A stretch of 64,000 nt of DNA. Origin: an uncultured Oscillospiraceae bacterium (GTDB lineage Bacteria > Bacillota > Clostridia > Oscillospirales > Oscillospiraceae). The notes below the pieces were generated by a model. That model was not told the origin of the DNA and made no database searches. It saw only the letters and a list, made by a program, of their open reading frames with translations. The number at the start of each line of letters is the position of its first letter. Within the stretch, counting starts at the first letter, position 1. Position numbers and translations under genes: made by a program. The stretch spans positions 46,750-110,749 of the forward strand of contig CAKTPQ010000001.1 of the NCBI GenBank assembly GCA_934591745.1, written 5' to 3'. Below, in pieces: positions 31,995 through 41,700 of this stretch.

Positions 31995-33878
31995 ATGGCG
32001 AGATTTACAGTGCCGGCGGAGAGCAAGACCTACAGCACGGTGGTGGAGACCTTCCGGGGCGTGGATCTGAACAACAGCCCGGCCAACGTGGACAAGTCCC
32101 GCTCGCCGTCGGCGCCCCACATGATCCGGGATCAGGTGGGTAAGGTGCGCAAGCGCACGGGCTACACCACCATGGTGACGGCGCCCGGCGGCGCGGCCAT
32201 CAACGGCATCCACCACCTGCTGGATGAGACGCTGATCCACGCCGGCAGCAAGCTCTACAGGCTGACTGTGGCGGCTGGCGGTGCATGGAGCCTGACGGCC
32301 ATCGGCAACATGGCCAATGCGCGGAGCCGGAGCTTCGTGTTCGACGAGAAGCTGTATCTGCTGGACGGCACGGCCTACCGCGTCTATGACGGCGCCGCGC
32401 TGTCACTGGTATCCGCCCACGCCACCGTGCCCACCATCATCATCTCCCGCCGCCCCACAGGCGGCGGACAAGCCTATCAGGGGCTGAACCTGCTGGGGCG
32501 GAAGTGGACGGAGAGCTTCCTCGGAACGGCGGATGCCAAGATCTATCAGCTGACCACGGCGGGGCTGGACAGCGACGCCGTGACGGCGGAGGTGCTGAAC
32601 GCAGGCGGCGCGTGGGTGGCCAAGACGGAGGACACGGATTTTACCGTGGACCGCGCAGCGGGGAAGGTGACGTTCAAGACCGCGCCGGGCGAGAGCCCCG
32701 TCACGGGACAGGACAATGTGCGCATCACGGCGGCCAAGACCCGGGACGGCTACCTGGACAGCATCAACAAGTGCTCCGTGGCGGCGGTCTACGGCGTGGG
32801 CGGCAGCACGGACCGGGTGTTCCTCGGCGGCAACGCGGGGAAGCCCGGCGTGGACTATTACAGCGAGTTCGAGGACCCGGCGTTCTTCCCGGACGTCAAC
32901 TACACGAAGCTGGCCCGGGACGGCGGCGAAATCAGGGGCTATGCGGTGCTGAACAATGCGCTGACCGCCTTCATAGGCGGCGCCACGGACGGTCGGAATG
33001 TGGTGGTGCGCACCGGCACGCTGGACGATGACGGTAACGCGCTGTTCCGCATCGTGAACACCATCATCGGGCAGGATGCCGTGGCGCCGGGCAGCTTCTG
33101 CCAGACAGACAAGGAGCCGCTGTTCCTGACGGATCGCGGGGTGTTTGCCATCACGGCGGAGGAGCTGACCGGCGAGAAGTACAGCCAGGAGCGCAGCTAC
33201 TACATCGGCAGCGCCATCCGTGCGGCGGCGGGCCGCAGCGCGGCCAGCGCCTGCATCTACGGCGATTTCTACGTGCTGGCGCTGGACGGCACCCTGTACC
33301 TGCTGGATCTGCAGCAGAAGACCTACGAGCGGAACAGCCCCTATTCCAGCTTCCAGTATGAGTGCTACTGCTGGCCGGACATCCCGGCGCGGGTGGTATT
33401 CACCGACGGGGAGGGGGCTCTGTGCTTCGGAACGGCGGACGGCAGACTGTGCCGGTTCAGCCGTGCGGTGGAGAGCCCCATGGCCTACAACGACGACGGC
33501 GCGGCCATCGACGCCTACTGGGAGACGGCGGACTATGACGGTGAGCTGTTCTTCCGGGTGAAGACCTTTACCGGTGTGGCCGTGCGGCTGGCAGCGTCGC
33601 CGGTGACAGGCGTGAAGGTACACGCCCGGGTGCGGGGTATCTGGCAGCAGGTGTTTGACGCCAAGGGCAAGGCCCGGTATTTCGATTTCGCCTATGTGGA
33701 TTTTGAAAAACTCAGCTTCTCGGCGGATAAGACGCCCCGCACGCTGTACGGCAAGGTGAAGCTCAAGAAGGTGGATAAGGTGAGCTTCCGCCTGCAGAAC
33801 AGCGAGCTGAACGAGCCCTTCGGCCTGTACGCCTTCGGCGTGCAGTGGAAGGAGTCCGGCGGGAATTACAAGAGGTGA
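31995..33878 (+). CDS. Tail hub/nozzle protein (podovirus type)
   Basis: This 627-residue protein begins with ESKTYSTVVETFRGVDLNNSP and repeats short beta-blade units: LYRLTVAAGGAWSL, KLYLLDGTAYRVYDG and LYLLDLQQKTYERN. The pattern suggests a propeller-like hub as in T7 gp12-type nozzles. Other motifs are FLGGNAGKPGVDYYSEFEDP and LFLTDRGVFAI. It follows the adaptor by three bases and precedes the fibre. It supports a short-tailed particle because no tape measure gene follows. Confidence 0.7.
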   Translation: MARFTVPAESKTYSTVVETFRGVDLNNSPANVDKSRSPSAPHMIRDQVGKVRKRTGYTTMVTAPGGAAINGIHHLLDETLIHAGSKLYRLTVAAGGAWSLTAIGNMANARSRSFVFDEKLYLLDGTAYRVYDGAALSLVSAHATVPTIIISRRPTGGGQAYQGLNLLGRKWTESFLGTADAKIYQLTTAGLDSDAVTAEVLNAGGAWVAKTEDTDFTVDRAAGKVTFKTAPGESPVTGQDNVRITAAKTRDGYLDSINKCSVAAVYGVGGSTDRVFLGGNAGKPGVDYYSEFEDPAFFPDVNYTKLARDGGEIRGYAVLNNALTAFIGGATDGRNVVVRTGTLDDDGNALFRIVNTIIGQDAVAPGSFCQTDKEPLFLTDRGVFAITAEELTGEKYSQERSYYIGSAIRAAAGRSAASACIYGDFYVLALDGTLYLLDLQQKTYERNSPYSSFQYECYCWPDIPARVVFTDGEGALCFGTADGRLCRFSRAVESPMAYNDDGAAIDAYWETADYDGELFFRVKTFTGVAVRLAASPVTGVKVHARVRGIWQQVFDAKGKARYFDFAYVDFEKLSFSADKTPRTLYGKVKLKKVDKVSFRLQNSELNEPFGLYAFGVQWKESGGNYKR

Positions 33879-33887
33879 GGTGAGAAC

Positions 33888-35327
33888 ATGGCATTGAAAA
33901 AGATCTCAGACGCGGAGATGGACGCGGCGGGCGTGTGTGCCGCACCGGATGTGCTGTCCGGCACACCGGCGGAGAACAAGCAGGTGTTCGACCGGATGGT
34001 GCGCCAGCTGGTGGCGCCGGCCTACAACGCGGCGGTGGACGCCGTCAACGAGATCAACGACACGGAGGCAGGCATCAAGACCGCCGAGAGCAAGCGGCAG
34101 ACGGCGGAGGCCGGGCGCGTGGCGGCGGAGAAAAAGCGCGTGACCGCCGAGACGGCGCGGCAGACGGCAGAGACGGCGCGCCAGAACGCGGAGGCGGCCC
34201 GGGAGGATCAGGAGAAGGGCTACGTGGCGGACGCGGAGGCGTGGGCCAAGGGCACCCGGAACGGCGTGCCTGTGGGCTCCGGCGACCCTGCGTATGAGAA
34301 CAACGCCCGCTATTTCAAGGAGCAGGCCCGCGCCGTGGTGGGCGGGGAGTTTGTCAGCTACGGCCGTGCCCAGGCGCTGACACCGGTACAGAAGGAGCAG
34401 GTCCTGCAGAACATCGGCGTGACGTGGGCCTGCAACCCGAATTTGCTGGACAACCACGACTACGCGGTCAACCAGCGGGGCATCACGAGCATCACCGCAG
34501 GAGCCGGCTACTATGCCGATAGGTGGCGGAAGTACGGCAACGCCGCGACAGGAACTGTCGCAAGAGGCGACGTTCATATCGTCAGCCCCGGGACGACAAC
34601 CTTCGGGTGGCAGCAGCGCATGGAGGCGGACAGGCTGATAGAGGGGCTGACCTATACGCTGTCCTTCCTGATAAAGCCCATCTCTATTGACAATTTGACG
34701 CAGATACGTCTGTCCTACGGAGCTGCGCTGGATACCATTTCGGGTTCGATCGCTTTGCCTGCAAACACCCCGCTGAATGCATGGACCGCTTTTTCCTACA
34801 CATTCACGCTGCCGGAATCTTCTGATGGCTTCTACAATTTCAGGGCGCGTGCGTCTGCTGTGCCCTGTGAACTCGAAATCGGTCCCGCCAAGCTGGAGCT
34901 GGGCAGCGTGCAGACGCTGGCCCATCAGGACAGCAGCGGCGCGTGGGTGCTCAACGAGGTACCCGACTACGCGGAGCAGCTGCGCCGCTGCCAGCGGTAT
35001 CTGTACATACAGAAGACAAACACGAGCATGATTACAAACGGTGTGCTGACATCGGACAAAACTGCGATCCACTTCGGCGTGGCTGTGCCGGCTTCCATGC
35101 GGGCCCTGCCTGCGCTGCTGTCCGCGCCGAGCGTTGTGCGGGTCCGGACGACGGCCGGCGGAAATGTCGACCCGGTAGTGAGCGAGGTGTCGGTCTACGC
35201 GCAATCCTCGTTTGACGCGATGATCACACTGCGGGCGGCGACGGAGACCTTTAACACGGACGCTTATACCAACAACACGCCGGTCGCGCTGTTTGTGGAA
35301 GATTTGCAGCTGTCGGCGGAGCTGTGA
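33888..35327 (+). CDS. Tail fibre protein
   Basis: This 479-residue protein has an N-terminal attachment segment. A Glu/Ala coiled coil with TAET repeats follows (KKRVTAETARQTAETARQNA). The C-terminal half reads NPNLLDNHDYAVNQRG and continues as a beta-rich, carbohydrate-binding-like domain (DRLIEGLTYTLSFLI). From about 34540 the codon use becomes visibly less GC-rich, suggesting that the receptor-binding tip was acquired by module exchange. GAGGTGAG precedes ATG 33888. It should bind the host surface. Confidence 0.8.
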   Translation: MALKKISDAEMDAAGVCAAPDVLSGTPAENKQVFDRMVRQLVAPAYNAAVDAVNEINDTEAGIKTAESKRQTAEAGRVAAEKKRVTAETARQTAETARQNAEAAREDQEKGYVADAEAWAKGTRNGVPVGSGDPAYENNARYFKEQARAVVGGEFVSYGRAQALTPVQKEQVLQNIGVTWACNPNLLDNHDYAVNQRGITSITAGAGYYADRWRKYGNAATGTVARGDVHIVSPGTTTFGWQQRMEADRLIEGLTYTLSFLIKPISIDNLTQIRLSYGAALDTISGSIALPANTPLNAWTAFSYTFTLPESSDGFYNFRARASAVPCELEIGPAKLELGSVQTLAHQDSSGAWVLNEVPDYAEQLRRCQRYLYIQKTNTSMITNGVLTSDKTAIHFGVAVPASMRALPALLSAPSVVRVRTTAGGNVDPVVSEVSVYAQSSFDAMITLRAATETFNTDAYTNNTPVALFVEDLQLSAEL

Positions 35328-35339
35328 GGGGGTGAGCGT

Positions 35340-35573
35340 GTGACGGAGGCGATCATCGTAGCGGTCATCACGGGGATGCTGAGTCTGTGCGGTGTGCTGG
35401 CCAGCAACCGCAAGACGCAGGCCGTGACGGAGACCAAGATCGAGGAGCTGACCCGGGAGGTCCGGGAGCACAACAACTTTGCAAGGCGGATGCCGGTGGT
35501 GGAGGAGCAGATCAAGGTCATCAACCACCGCATCGCAGATTTGGAGAACGAAAACCACGGACAGGCGCACTGA
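35340..35573 (+). CDS. XhlA-like small membrane protein of the lysis region
   Basis: This 77-residue protein has one N-terminal transmembrane helix (IIVAVITGMLSLCGVLA) and a charged coiled coil ending RIADLENENHG. It resembles XhlA or holin-accessory proteins. It starts at GTG 35340 after GAGGGGGTGAG. It may assist membrane permeabilisation with the holin at 36142. Confidence 0.65.
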   Translation: MTEAIIVAVITGMLSLCGVLASNRKTQAVTETKIEELTREVREHNNFARRMPVVEEQIKVINHRIADLENENHGQAH

Positions 35574-35591
35574 CGCCGGAAAGGACAAATC

Positions 35592-36080
35592 ATGAATTTC
35601 AAACAGGCATTCGAGGCTATGAAGCGCGGCGCAAAGGTGAAGCTCCCCTCGTGGGGCGGCTACTGGTGCTGGGATGGGCAGACCATTCTGATGCACACCA
35701 AGGACGGTGCCGTGCTGGACATCCGCGACACGCAGGTCGTGGAGTACACCATGACGAACATCTGCTCCGACGAGTGGGTGATCGCGGACGGCACCAACTG
35801 CCCGCAGCTCGACGGGGAGAATACGTTCTCCTTCGGCGAGGCCATCAAGTACCTCAAGCGCGGCATGAAGGTGGCGCGTAAGGGCTGGAACGGCAAGAAC
35901 CAGCATATCGAGCTGGCGTCCGGTATCAGCTACACGGCGGCGGACGGCACCGTGGTCAACGTCGAGCACGAGGCCATCGGCAACAAGGCCATTGCGTTCG
36001 TCGGCACCTCCGGCGTGCAGATGGGCTGGCTTGCCTCGCAGGCGGATATGCTGGCCGAGGACTGGGTGTTCGCCCAGTAA
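35592..36080 (+). CDS. Tandem DUF2829 (Tad2-like) protein, candidate Thoeris anti-defence
   Basis: This 162-residue protein contains two DUF2829-like units. The first is FEAMKRGAKVKLPSWGGYWC, ending YTMTNICSDEWVIAD. The second is FGEAIKYLKRGMKVARKGWN, ending LASQADMLAEDWVFAQ. DUF2829 is the domain of Tad2, which sequesters the cyclic ADP-ribose-type signal of Thoeris defence in known phages. Here both units are in one chain, whereas single-domain proteins oligomerise. GGAAAGG precedes ATG 35592. It sits between fibre and holin, so expression is likely late, which is odd for an anti-defence protein. Confidence 0.75.
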   Translation: MNFKQAFEAMKRGAKVKLPSWGGYWCWDGQTILMHTKDGAVLDIRDTQVVEYTMTNICSDEWVIADGTNCPQLDGENTFSFGEAIKYLKRGMKVARKGWNGKNQHIELASGISYTAADGTVVNVEHEAIGNKAIAFVGTSGVQMGWLASQADMLAEDWVFAQ

Positions 36081-36141
36081 GCGGACCGCAGCAGAAATAA
36101 ACCACGGACAGGCCAAGTAAGGCCGGAAAGGAAATCAAACT

Positions 36142-36429
36142 ATGGATATCGCATCTCTGGGCATCGCAAGCGTGGCGGCCATCACCGTCATCTGCTATCT
36201 CATCGGCATGGGCGTCAAGGCCAGCGGCCTCGACAACAAGTGGATACCGGTGATCATGGGCCTGTGCGGCCTGCTGCTGGGCGTCGCGGGCATGTACATC
36301 ATCCCGGACTACCCGGCCAGCGACTACATCACAAGCGCCGCTGTGGGCATCGTCAGCGGCCTTGCGGCCACCGGTATCGACCAGATCGGTAAGCAGCTGA
36401 AGGGAGCGGGCAGCAATGAAAATTATTGA
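36142..36429 (+). CDS. Phage holin
   Basis: This 95-residue protein has three hydrophobic stretches: SVAAITVICYLIGMGV, VIMGLCGLLLGVAGMYI and TSAAVGIVSGLAATGI, with a charged C-terminus. Size, topology and overlap by 14 bases with the amidase gene fit a holin, which opens the membrane to let the endolysin through. GGAAAGG precedes ATG 36142. Confidence 0.88.
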   Translation: MDIASLGIASVAAITVICYLIGMGVKASGLDNKWIPVIMGLCGLLLGVAGMYIIPDYPASDYITSAAVGIVSGLAATGIDQIGKQLKGAGSNENY

Positions 36430-37276
36430 GAGCTTCGCCGCCCGCAACCCCTACTACAAGGCCAACCTGAGCGGCGCGGACAGCCGTTACACCACGTTCC
36501 AGCGGCGGGGGCCGCTGGGGCTGGTGCTGCACTCCGTGGGCTGTGCGCAGCCATCCGGCGCCGTGTTCGTCAAGCTGTTCAACAAGGAGAGCAAGGATGT
36601 GGCCGTCCACGCCTTCATCGACGCCAACGACGGCACCGTATATCAGACGGCGCCGTGGAATTTCCGGCTGCCCCATGTGGGCGGCAGCGCCAACAATACC
36701 CACTGCGGCATTGAGATGTGCGAGAGCAGCAAGATCACCTACACCGGCGGCGACAAGTTCCGCGTGCGCGACCGTGCGGCGGCGCTGAAGCACTGCGAGA
36801 CGGCCTACAAGGCCGCCGTGGAGCTGTTCGCCCACCTGTGCAGGACGTATGCCCTCGACCCGCTGAAGAAGGGCGTCATCATCTCCCACAACGAGGCGCG
36901 TCTCAGCGGCGTCGGGGCGGGTCACACCGACCCGGAGCACTACTGGAAAGGGCTGGGCACGGCCTACACCATGGATACATTCCGCCACGATGTGGCGGCG
37001 GCCATGCAGGGCGGGGCAGGCGTCACGCCCGTGGAAAAGGAGGACGAGAAAGTGGAGGTACAGGTTCGTCTTCTGAAGCGCGGGATGACCGGCACAGACG
37101 TGAAGACGCTGCAGGCGGCACTCATCGCCTATGGCTACAGCTGCGGCAGGGCCGGCGCGGACGGCGACTTCGGCGCGGGCACCGAGGCGGCGCTGAAGAA
37201 GTTCCAGACCAAGTACGGCCTGGGCGCCGACGGCATCGCCGGCAAGGGCACCTGGGGCAAACTGCTGGGGGTATAA
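36416..37276 (+). CDS. Endolysin: N-acetylmuramoyl-L-alanine amidase with peptidoglycan-binding domain
   Basis: This 286-residue protein has an N-terminal amidase_2-like zinc domain (GLVLHSVGCAQPSG, AVHAFIDANDGTVYQTAPWN, THCGIEMCES, SHNEARLSG) and a C-terminal PG_binding_1 repeat (RGMTGTDVKTLQAALIAYGY, GTEAALKKFQTKYGL). The zinc ligands are probably His in LHSVG and HTDPEHYW. It cuts the bond between muramic acid and the stem peptide at host lysis. AGGGAGCGGGCAGC precedes ATG 36416. A terminator follows its stop. Confidence 0.9.
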   Translation: MKIIESFAARNPYYKANLSGADSRYTTFQRRGPLGLVLHSVGCAQPSGAVFVKLFNKESKDVAVHAFIDANDGTVYQTAPWNFRLPHVGGSANNTHCGIEMCESSKITYTGGDKFRVRDRAAALKHCETAYKAAVELFAHLCRTYALDPLKKGVIISHNEARLSGVGAGHTDPEHYWKGLGTAYTMDTFRHDVAAAMQGGAGVTPVEKEDEKVEVQVRLLKRGMTGTDVKTLQAALIAYGYSCGRAGADGDFGAGTEAALKKFQTKYGLGADGIAGKGTWGKLLGV

Positions 37277-37284
37277 ACAGACAG

Positions 37285-37317
37285 GGGCGCCCCCGCGAGA
37301 TGCGGGAGCGCCCTTTT
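37285..37317 (+). terminator. Terminator after the lysis genes
   Basis: GGGCGC (37285-37290) and the following CCCGC pair with GCGGG and GCGCCC (37308-37313), with one mismatch, and TTTT follows. It separates the lysis cassette from the two ejected-protein genes, so these may have partial or separate expression. Confidence 0.8.
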
Positions 37318-37339
37318 GCGTGAAAGAGAGGTTACTACA

Positions 37340-38725
37340 ATGCCTGACATTATCAAGGGGACCAAGAGAAAAACGCCGATCTCCGGCGGCGGGGCCTATT
37401 TGGACTATGGCGGCGGCACCGGCGGCGGGAGCCGCACCGTATCGCAGACGCCGGCAAAGACGCCCTCCCGCTCCATGGAAAAAGCGGCGGGGAAGGTGCC
37501 CGCACTGTCGCGGGATGCGCTGGGCAGCTCCAGCGACTACCAGATCGGCCGTCTGCAGGGCGTCAGATCTTCCGGCAGTTCCGGAGCATCAAAAAGCACC
37601 GGGGCGTCCGGCGGTATCGGCGGCAAGATCGCGGGGGCCGTCAAGGATGTGGCGTCTCGGGCCTCCTCGGCGGCTGCGTCTGCGCCGTCTGCCGTACAGG
37701 AGGAGATCAGGCGCCGGGTGAGCAACGCGGCGCAGAACGTGGGAAAACGTACCACCGGGAACGGTTCCTCGGCGGCATATGCGCCGTCTGTTCCGGCCAC
37801 ATTGCCTGCCGCATCCACGCCCTCTGCCGCCGATGGCGGCACCGGCGGCGGAAGCAGCGGCGGCAATGGCGGCACGGCAAAAGACGAGACCACAGGAACG
37901 GAGGTGCCGGAGGCCATGAGCTACGAGGATTACTACAAGAGGATCGGCGGCGACGTATACGAGAGCGAACTGCAGAAGGCCATCGCTGCCCGCGTACAGC
38001 AGGCGGCGGATGCCTACGACCGCCAGAAGGCGCAGGCCGGCACCTCCTATGAGGACGCCGCCCGGCAGGCCTATATCAGCAGTATGATGTCGCAGCGGAA
38101 TCTGGACCAGCAGCTGGCGGCCAACGGCATCTATGGCGGCATGGCGGACAGCCAGCGCATCGCCATGGACGCCAGCTATCAGAACGAGGTGGCCGACTTG
38201 GAGCGGCAGTACATCGAGACACTGGCCGACCTGGATCAGGCCATCACAGATGCGCGGCTGGCGGGGGATACGCAGGCGGCGGAGCAGATGGCCGGCTACA
38301 AGTCCACGGTGCAGAGCCAGTACGCAAACTATCTTTTGCAGAAAGACCAGGAGGCGGCCAATGCCGCCCAGTGGCAGAGGGAGTACGAGGCGCAGTTGGA
38401 GCTGCAGCGCCAACAGGCGGCAGCGCAGGCAGCGGCCGACAGCGCCGCCTACAGCGGAGGCGGATACTCCGGCGGTTCCTATTCTTCCGGAGGGTACTCC
38501 GGCAGCGGCTACGACAACGGCGGGCTGTCGGCCTCGCAGGTGGCGGAGATGCAGCGTGCGCTTGGCGTATCGGCGGATGGGCTGTGGGGACCGCAGTCCA
38601 GCGCGGCGGCGGGCGGCATGACGGCGGCGCAGGCGTGGCAGGCCTATCAGGAGGCTACGCAGGGCAGCAGCCAGAGCGGATACAGCTACGGCGGTGCCAA
38701 CGTCAACCGGATGAGCCGCATGTGA
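37340..38725 (+). CDS. Presumed internal virion (ejection) protein
   Basis: This 461-residue protein has a low-complexity N-terminal half rich in Gly, Ser, Ala and Pro. A helical part follows (AMSYEDYYKRIGGDVYESEL, QKAIAARVQQAADAYDRQKA, AQWQREYEAQLELQRQQAAA), then Gly/Tyr/Ser repeats (SGGGYSGGSYSSGGYSGSGY). GVSADGLWGPQSSAAAGG near the end resembles a short peptidoglycan-binding motif. It precedes the giant polyvalent protein, and the pair is probably packaged and injected with DNA. ATG 37340 follows GAGAGG. Function is inferred. Confidence 0.6.
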   Translation: MPDIIKGTKRKTPISGGGAYLDYGGGTGGGSRTVSQTPAKTPSRSMEKAAGKVPALSRDALGSSSDYQIGRLQGVRSSGSSGASKSTGASGGIGGKIAGAVKDVASRASSAAASAPSAVQEEIRRRVSNAAQNVGKRTTGNGSSAAYAPSVPATLPAASTPSAADGGTGGGSSGGNGGTAKDETTGTEVPEAMSYEDYYKRIGGDVYESELQKAIAARVQQAADAYDRQKAQAGTSYEDAARQAYISSMMSQRNLDQQLAANGIYGGMADSQRIAMDASYQNEVADLERQYIETLADLDQAITDARLAGDTQAAEQMAGYKSTVQSQYANYLLQKDQEAANAAQWQREYEAQLELQRQQAAAQAAADSAAYSGGGYSGGSYSSGGYSGSGYDNGGLSASQVAEMQRALGVSADGLWGPQSSAAAGGMTAAQAWQAYQEATQGSSQSGYSYGGANVNRMSRM

Positions 38726-38743
38726 GCGGTCAGGAGGTACACC

Positions 38744-41700
38744 ATGAAATTTCTGGACGACTGGAACAAGAAGGACACACAGAGGCAGGCAGGGGTGCAG
38801 CGCGCATCCCTGCCTGCCGCGCAGAAAACCACCCTGAAGCCGCCGCTGCTGTTGACAAAGAGCGGCGTGGCCATGGCGGACGGCAGCGGCGGCATGAAGC
38901 TCATCACGCCGTCGGCGGCGCAGCAGACCACGCCCATCGTGAAGCCCAAGGCGGCGCAGAACGCCGGGAGGCAACTGGTGAACACCGGCACGATGATCTC
39001 GGACACCGGCAGCAACAAGCGGCAGGTGCCGGCGGTCACGGTGCCTAAGAGCAGGGCGCAGCAGACGGTGGATAACCTGCCGAACATCCGGGCTTTCGGC
39101 GCGGGGGACTATACCGGCGCGGGGGAGCTGATGGAGCGTGCGGTCAAGACCGTGAAGGCGGGCGCCCTCAGTACGGCGGGCAGCTTCACGGAGCTGGCCG
39201 GACAGGCCACACCGGTGACCGGAGAGCAGCATCTGGGACAGTTCTCCGGGCTGGGCGATCTGGGCCGCGCCGTGCGGGAGAGCCGGGAGACCGGCGAGGA
39301 CATCAACACCATCACGCAGCGCATGGAGGAGGAGCGGAAAAACCGGCGGGCCCAGCAGCGGCAGGCCACCTTTGACAGTGCCACGCGCCTTTTTGAAAAG
39401 AGCGCACAAGCGCAGGAGGAGGCCAAGGAGGGCGCGGGCACCGTGGGCCGGTTTCTGGTGGACATGGGCGTGACCGGCACGCAAATGCTGGGGGACGCCG
39501 TGGCCAATCTGGCGCTGCCCGGCAGCGGCCTTGCCATGATGGGCATGCGTTCCTACGGTCAGGCGGCCAACGAGGCCCGGCAGCAGAGGAAGTCCGAGGA
39601 GCAGCAGTTTCTGGCCGGCCTGAAGTCGGCGGGCATCGAGACATTCACAGAGAAGATGTTCGGCGCGTTCTCGAAGATCTACGGCAAGGCCGGAGCGGAC
39701 GAGCTGGTGGAGAAGCTGGTGACGAAGCTGACCAAGAACAGGACCGGGCAGGCGCTGCTGACGTGGATCGTCAACGGCGCGGGCGAGGGCGTGGAGGAGG
39801 TGACCTCCGACGTGCTGAACCCGCTGGCCGACCGGCTGCTGCGGCTGGACAACGGCGGCGACCTGTTCACCACGGAGGATGTGGCCCAGATGGGCTATGA
39901 CTTCCTGTTGGGCGCCGCTATGGGCCTTGTAGGCGGCGCGGGACAGCTGGGCCGGGCCGTGAAGCAGGGCCGGGCCATGCCCACCGAGTACGTCCGGATG
40001 CCCCGGCTGGTGGATGCCAACGGCATGGACGCGCAGCAGCGCACAGCGTGGCTGGGTGCGCTGGAGCAGATGCCGCAGGCACAGCGGAACCAGTTCGAAA
40101 CGGCGGCGCAGATCGCCCGGCGCTTCGGCGCCACGGTGCAGGCCCGGACCATGCAGGAGGGTGTGCAGGGCAGCTATCAGGACGGCGTCATCTCTATCGA
40201 TCCAGCGGCCACGGACCCGGTGCGGCAGGTGTTGGTCCACGAGCTGACCCACCACATGGAGAGCAGCGGCCTGTACGGCAAGTTCTCCGACGCGGCGCTG
40301 CGATTTGTGGCGGAGGATATGGGAGCGGACGTGGACGCCCTGCGCCGCGCGGTGATAGAAGACTATGCCAAGGCGGGGGTAGCGCTGGACGAGGACGGCG
40401 CCACAAGGGAGCTTGTGGCCAAGTTCGCGGAGGAGAAGCTGTTCACCGACGAGGCCACCGTCCGGAGGCTGCTGGCACAGGACCGCAACCTGTTCCAGCG
40501 CATCTATGACTGGCTGCGGGATACGGCGGCGAAGCTGCAGGGCACGCAGGAGCAGCGGCGGCTCATCGACGCGCAGAATCTCTATGAAAAGGCCCTGCGT
40601 CAGGCGGAGGCCGGAACACAGGGCAGAGGGGTGCAGCTGCTGTATGCAGGGGAGAATGCCAGAACGGCAGATCTGAACGCGCTGACAAGGGCATCCGCGA
40701 TGGAAGCGTCCGGTGCAGATGCACAGACCATCCGCAGAGAGACCGGCTGGTTCCGGGGAATGGATGGCAAGTGGCGCTTCGAGATCGACGACAGCAGCAT
40801 GGAGTACCGCCGTGACGGCGATGCGCGGCTGATGGAGGAGAGCAGCTACCGGCGGCTGCGGGAGCTGACGGACAAGTGGGCGCGGAACGCCGAAAATCGG
40901 GGCGAGCCTCTGACAGCGGAAGAAGCGGCGGAGAGCGAACGGCTGGAGGGCGAATACTATGACCGTGCATGGGCGGAGAAATATGAGCTGGCGGACTTCC
41001 TGCGCCACAGTGACCTGTTTGAGGCATATCCAGCCCTGCGGCATACATCGGTGGTGTTCAAGGAGACAATGCCGGGCGTCAACGGGTATTACGACAAGGC
41101 GATGGACGCCATTGTGCTGAGCAAGGATCTGGTAGGCTCACCGGAGCGCACGCTGGTACATGAGATCCAGCATATCATTCAGAGCACGGAGGAGTTTGCC
41201 GGCGGCAGCAACCCCAACTACTGGAAGTACAAGAACAAGGACGGACAGGGGTATGTGACCGACCGGCGGCTCGTGGAAGCGGAAAACCGTATGAACGCGG
41301 CCATGGACGCCATGCCGCCCGCCGTGCAGGAGACCGTCAGGCAGGTCAACAGGGCCAAGATCGCCCAGGACTGGGACGAGGTGCTGCGGCTGGAGGAGAG
41401 CCTCTACAACGGCCCATATGCGGATATGTACTCCGCCTATACACAGGCGGACTTTGACCGCAGAGCAAGAACGGACTACTTCAAAAATGCCAACACGCTG
41501 GAACTCTACCGCAACACGGCAGGCGAGATCGAGGCGCGGGACGCAGCCAACCGCCGCGGCTACAGCGCGGAGCAGCGCCGCCAGCTGCGGCCTGACATGG
41601 GCAATGAGGCCACGGTGTTCGCCGACGGCGGCGTGGGGTATGACATCCAGACCATCGGCGGCGAGACCATGCCGGTCATCGACACGCATAATGACACAAG

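Noticed and set aside
28692..32240. A minus-strand open frame of 1182 codons opposite the phage head genes
   Set aside because: It is rich in His, Leu, Gly, Arg and Val without domain motifs and lies wholly opposite well-supported structural genes. Long antisense frames are expected in GC-rich coding DNA.
33888..35327. A diversity-generating retroelement target in the tail fibre
   Set aside because: No reverse transcriptase gene or template repeat was found in the prophage.
33906..36116. A minus-strand frame of 736 codons
   Set aside because: Covers fibre, XhlA-like and DUF2829 genes in antisense, so it is a shadow frame.
37589..41044. A minus-strand open frame of 1151 codons opposite the ejected-protein genes
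   Set aside because: Same shadow composition, no ribosome site, and it spans the boundary of two good plus-strand genes.
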